DNA of 64,000 nt from Bordetella genomosp. 12 (lineage in GTDB: Bacteria > Pseudomonadota > Gammaproteobacteria > Burkholderiales > Burkholderiaceae_B). Every line of letters begins with the position of its first letter. Position 1 is the first letter of the stretch. Location: positions 806,001-870,000 of the forward strand of contig NZ_NEVU01000002.1 in the NCBI RefSeq assembly GCF_002261355.1, in the 5' to 3' direction. Shown here in pieces: positions 60,667-64,000 of this stretch. The position numbers were made by a program, and so were the translations under genes. The notes beneath the pieces are model-generated. The model searched no databases. It was not told the DNA's origin and saw only the letters and a list, made by a program, of their open reading frames with translations.

Positions 60667-62316
60667 ATGAATCTGTACAACCTGGCCATGACGGGCCTGA
60701 ACGCCTCGCAGGCGGGTCTGGAAGTCACGAGCCACAACATCACCAACGCAGCGACCGACGGCTACAGCCGTCAGCGCCTGGTTACCTCGACGGCGGGCGC
60801 CGCTGAGAGCAGCCAGGGCTTTTATGGCCGGGGCGTGCAGGTGGACACCGTCAAGCGCCAGTACGACAGCTTTCTGTACAAGCAATTGGTCGGCGCCAAG
60901 GGCAGCGCCGCGCAACTGAGCGCGCAGTACGATCAGCTTTCGGCCATCAACAACCAGTTTTCCGACCGTACGGTCGGGTTGACGCCCGCCTTGTCGGCGT
61001 TTTTCAGCAGCCTGAACTCAGCCGCCAGCTCGCCGGCCGATGCGGCCGTGCGCCAGGATCTTTCGGGCAAGACCAGCACCTTGGTCACCCAGCTCAATTC
61101 CGCGTATCAGCAACTCGAGAACCAGCGCGATGGGCTCAATACCCAGGTGTCGAGTGCGGTGTCGCAGGTCAACAGCTACCTGGAACGCATCAACGACCTC
61201 AACCAGCAGATCACCGTCGCGCGCAGCAAGAGCAATCAGCCGCCCAACGATCTCTTGGACCAGCGTGACTCGGCGCTGTCGGAACTGAACGAATTGGTCG
61301 GCGTACGCTGGTACGAGCAAGGCGACAGCCTGAACATCTCCTTGCAATCCGGGCAGACGCTGTTGTCCGGCCGCACGGTCTATCCGCTGGCTGCGGTCAA
61401 CTCCGCGACCGACGCCAGCCGCACGGCACTGGCCTATACCCTGCCCGACGGGCAGGGCGGCACGCAGACGGTCGAACTCAAGGACGAGCAAGTCAGCGGC
61501 GGCACGCTGGGCGGGCTGCTCAGCTTTCGGAGTTCGGCGCTGGATGCCGTGGAGGATCAATTGGGGCAGCTGGCCCTGGGCCTGGCGTTGTCGGTCAACG
61601 CCCAGAGCGCCAAGGGGCTGGATCTCGATGGTCAACCCGGCGGCGACGTCTTCACCCTCAAAGCGCCAAACGCGATCCCCAATGCGGGCAACAGCGGCAC
61701 CGTCGGCATCACGTCGGCCTACACCGATGCGGCGCAGATCCATGCCAGCGCCTACAAAATCGAGTACGACGCCGCAAGCGGATACAAAATCACCAGGTTG
61801 TCCGACAACACGGCGGTCAGCTATACGACGGATTCGACCACCGGCGCCATGAGTTTCGACGGGGTCACCATCACCCCGGACGGCCTGCCTGCCGATGGCG
61901 ATAGTTGGGAGTTCAAGCCCACCCGCGATGCCGCGCGCGACATCACCCTGGCCTTGACCGACCCGAATCAATGGGCGCTGGCCGATGGCTCGGGCGGCAC
62001 GACCAATGGCCAGAATGGCCTGGAGCTGGCCAAGCTGCAGACGGCCAAAGTGCTCAACAACGGTTCGACCAGCCTGAACGAGCAATTCTCACAACTGATC
62101 AACAACGTGGGTGTGCAGACGCAGCAGGTCAAGACGGCGATGACGGCCGCCGATAACCTGACCGCCCAGCAGCAGTCGGCGTTCTCTTCGGTCTCCGGTG
62201 TGAATCTGAACGAAGAGTACGTCAACCTGGCCGTCTACCAGGAGCAGTATCAGGCGAGCGCCAAGATCATCGATGTGGCGAGCCAATTGTTCGATACCTT
62301 GTTGGGCCTGCGCTGA
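60667..62316 (+). CDS. flgK: Flagellar hook-filament junction protein FlgK (HAP1)
   Basis: The 549-residue junction protein starts MNLYNLAMTGLNASQAGLEV, with the signature TSHNITNAATDGYSRQRLVT. The C-terminal SGVNLNEEYVNLAVYQEQYQ, ASAKIIDVASQLFDTLLGLR is the family end. The central region (about residues 250-430) is variable. It is exported with FlgN. flgL follows 14 bp later. Confidence 0.95.
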   Translation: MNLYNLAMTGLNASQAGLEVTSHNITNAATDGYSRQRLVTSTAGAAESSQGFYGRGVQVDTVKRQYDSFLYKQLVGAKGSAAQLSAQYDQLSAINNQFSDRTVGLTPALSAFFSSLNSAASSPADAAVRQDLSGKTSTLVTQLNSAYQQLENQRDGLNTQVSSAVSQVNSYLERINDLNQQITVARSKSNQPPNDLLDQRDSALSELNELVGVRWYEQGDSLNISLQSGQTLLSGRTVYPLAAVNSATDASRTALAYTLPDGQGGTQTVELKDEQVSGGTLGGLLSFRSSALDAVEDQLGQLALGLALSVNAQSAKGLDLDGQPGGDVFTLKAPNAIPNAGNSGTVGITSAYTDAAQIHASAYKIEYDAASGYKITRLSDNTAVSYTTDSTTGAMSFDGVTITPDGLPADGDSWEFKPTRDAARDITLALTDPNQWALADGSGGTTNGQNGLELAKLQTAKVLNNGSTSLNEQFSQLINNVGVQTQQVKTAMTAADNLTAQQQSAFSSVSGVNLNEEYVNLAVYQEQYQASAKIIDVASQLFDTLLGLR

Positions 62317-62330
62317 GCCCCTGGAGCGAG

Positions 62331-63575
62331 ATGATGCGTCTTAGCACTTCCCAAATCTATCAAAACGGTCTCAACGGCATCCTCAACCAGGAAAGCCAGA
62401 TGTCGCGGCTGCAGGAGCAACTCTCCAGCGGCAAGCGGGTGCTCACGCCCTCGGACGATCCTCTGGCGGCCTCGCAGGCCATCAATGTCGCGCAGACGGC
62501 CAGCATGAACAGCACCTATGCGTCCAACCGCAATGCGGCCAAGCAGTCGCTCGGCTTGGAGGAAAACGCCCTGACCTCGGTGGTCACGACGGTGCAAAGC
62601 GTGCTGCAGCGCGTGGTCGAAGCCGGTAACGGAACCATGAGCGACGCCGATCGGCAGTCGCTGGCCACGGCGCTCAAGAGCGCGCGTGATCAACTGGTCG
62701 GCCTGGCGAACTCCACCGATGGCAACGGTCAGTATCTGTTCTCGGGCTATCAGGGTTACACCCAGCCCTATGAAATCGATGGCGACGGCAACGTCAGCTA
62801 CAAGGGCGACACCGGGCAGCGCATGCTGCAGGTCGAACAAAGCCGCCAACTGGCCGGCAGCGATATCGGCAGCGATATCTTCAGCCGCGCCGTATCCGGC
62901 ACGCTGTCATATATCACTTCGGCAGGCAGCGCGACGACGCCCAACACCGGCACCGGCCAGTTCAGCACGGTGTCGCTGCAGGCGCCCACCGCGGACAACT
63001 ACGTCGGCGCCAACTTCGAGATCAGCTTCTCCACCAATGCCGACACCGGCGCGCTTCAGTACACCGTTACCAGTGACGCGCCAGGCTACACGCCGGTGAC
63101 GGCGGACTACAAAGAAGGGGCCACCATCGATATGGGCGGCGTCTCCTTGTCCATCAAGGGCCAGCCGGCCGCCGGCGACAGCTTTTCGGTGCAGACGCCC
63201 GACAGCGGCAATATGGATATGTTCGGCATGCTCAACGATCTGATCACGACCTTGGAGCAGCCCTCGCAGAACAGCGATGTGCAGACCGCCACGCTGGTCA
63301 ACAAACTGGCTACCGCCAACAAGACGCTGTCTCTGGGTCTGGACAATGTGCTGACCGTGCGCGCCTCGGTGGGCGCCCGCCTCAACGAGATCGACGCGCT
63401 GGATGCCACGGGCACCCAGAATGGCCTGAGCTACACCCAGCAGCTGTCCAAGCTGGAGGACGTGGATATTTACACCACCACCAGCGATCTGCTGTTGCGG
63501 CAGGTCGCCCTGCAAGCGGCGTCGTCATCGTTCTCGAAGATCATCGGCTCCAGCCTGTTTTCGATGAACAACTAA
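62331..63575 (+). CDS. flgL: Flagellar hook-filament junction protein FlgL (HAP3)
   Basis: The 414-residue protein has flagellin-like ends: MRLSTSQIYQNGLNGILNQE, SQMSRLQEQLSSGKRVLTPS, and at the C-terminus DVDIYTTTSDLLLRQVALQA. The start is a double ATG at 62331/62334; the second gives the canonical MRLSTSQ. It sits 14 bp after flgK in the same sigma-28-controlled unit. Length is greater than the 317 residues of E. coli FlgL, from a larger middle domain. Confidence 0.94.
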   Translation: MMRLSTSQIYQNGLNGILNQESQMSRLQEQLSSGKRVLTPSDDPLAASQAINVAQTASMNSTYASNRNAAKQSLGLEENALTSVVTTVQSVLQRVVEAGNGTMSDADRQSLATALKSARDQLVGLANSTDGNGQYLFSGYQGYTQPYEIDGDGNVSYKGDTGQRMLQVEQSRQLAGSDIGSDIFSRAVSGTLSYITSAGSATTPNTGTGQFSTVSLQAPTADNYVGANFEISFSTNADTGALQYTVTSDAPGYTPVTADYKEGATIDMGGVSLSIKGQPAAGDSFSVQTPDSGNMDMFGMLNDLITTLEQPSQNSDVQTATLVNKLATANKTLSLGLDNVLTVRASVGARLNEIDALDATGTQNGLSYTQQLSKLEDVDIYTTTSDLLLRQVALQAASSSFSKIIGSSLFSMNN

Positions 63576-63649
63576 GGCGCCGCTTGCCGGCATGACATTT
63601 TCTCGCGCGCCACGGCAGGCGTGCGGTATCGATAAAGAACGGAATAAGC

Positions 63650-64000
63650 ATGTTTGCGAATATGAAAGTCCGGACCAGCATGATTCTGGTGCTCGGGCTC
63701 TTCTTCCTGGCGATGTTGGCGTCGAACGCCGCCGGTTGGTGGGGCCTGAATGCAAGCAACTCCCGGTTGGACAGCGTCAATCGGATCTTCACGGATCAGG
63801 TGATGGCCAGCTACGCCGGCTACACCGTGGCGCTGCGTTCGCGCATCAACATGAACAACGCGATGGCCAATCTGCAGGAAGGCCGCCTGAGCGAGTTCGA
63901 AGAGCAAAGCAAGCTCGCCAAGCAGGGGCTGGTCGAGGCGGCCAAGCGATTCGAGACCTTCAGCAAGGCGCCCAAAACGCCCGACGTCCAGGAAAAGGCG
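63650..64000 (+). CDS. Methyl-accepting chemotaxis protein, N-terminal part (cut by window edge)
   Basis: The first 117 codons are present; the frame is open to the window end. The protein starts MFANMKVRTSMILVLGLFFL with a membrane span, followed by a periplasmic helical domain of the Tar/Tsr type (NASNSRLDSVNRIFTDQVMA, SYAGYTVALRSRINMNNAMA). The HAMP and signalling regions are outside the window. The ATG at 63650 has AACGGAAT upstream, a modest ribosome-binding site. It lies 74 bp after flgL. Confidence 0.85.
   Translation, partial: MFANMKVRTSMILVLGLFFLAMLASNAAGWWGLNASNSRLDSVNRIFTDQVMASYAGYTVALRSRINMNNAMANLQEGRLSEFEEQSKLAKQGLVEAAKRFETFSKAPKTPDVQEKA

Noticed and set aside
63576..63649. Sigma-28 promoter for the terminal chemoreceptor gene
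   Set aside because: ATCGATAA near 63628 resembles the -10, but no -35-like sequence stands 11 bases upstream.

Overview
The window is about 64 kb of GC-rich (roughly 65% by eye) bacterial chromosome. Gene content and order point to a betaproteobacterium of the Alcaligenaceae, of the Bordetella/Achromobacter type: the fliC-fliA-flhDC-motAB-che-flhBAF-flgNMA-flgB..L block, a pyruvate dehydrogenase operon whose E3 carries its own lipoyl domain, and an AxyABM/MexAB-OprM-like pump beside a divergent LysR gene. I cannot fix the species. I see no rRNA, tRNA, CRISPR array, insertion sequence or prophage gene. Coding is dense, and most genes sit in tight or overlapping operons.

Region 1 (1-7350) looks like a glutathione or gamma-glutamyl-peptide use locus: a truncated LysR regulator faces a signal-less gamma-glutamyltransferase, followed by a dipeptide/glutathione-type ABC importer (binding protein, two permeases, double ATPase). 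Region 2 (7400-11430) is a housekeeping mix: LysE exporter, YaeQ, a YhhS/YfcJ-type MFS transporter with a structured leader, chorismate lyase UbiC and an RsuA/RluF-type pseudouridine synthase. Region 3 (11500-18520) is a LysR gene divergent from a three-gene RND efflux operon, with two strong inverted repeats between them and a strong terminator at the end.

Region 4 (18560-25070, minus strand) holds a GlsB/YeaQ-family membrane protein, a Sco-type lipoprotein, oligopeptidase A, and a translationally coupled sensor kinase - response regulator - folD operon. The kinase is divergent from aceE-aceF-lpdA (region 5, 25605-31850), and the 538-bp gap between them contains a perfect inverted repeat, a direct repeat and a likely promoter.

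Region 6 (31900-64000) is the motility island: flagellin and sigma-28 on the minus strand, the master regulator flhDC, motAB, a chemotaxis operon with a second CheY-like protein and a chemoreceptor, flhB-flhA-flhF with an unusually long FlhF, minus-strand flgA-flgM-flgN, then plus-strand flgB to flgL, and the start of another chemoreceptor gene cut by the window edge. Sigma-28-type promoters with 11-bp spacing can be read upstream of fliC, flgM and flgK. FlhDC would activate the rod/hook/export genes, FlgM would hold FliA until hook completion, and FliA would then switch on fliC, flgM(N) and flgKL. The fli basal-body genes, fliD/S/T, cheD and flhG are not in the window.

I do not see a clearly undescribed multi-gene system. 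The points most worth following up are the FlhF C-terminal extension without flhG, the two-component/folD operon facing the PDH operon with its inverted repeat, the structured MFS leader, the two operators of the efflux locus, and the sharply different codon use inside the chemoreceptor signalling domain.
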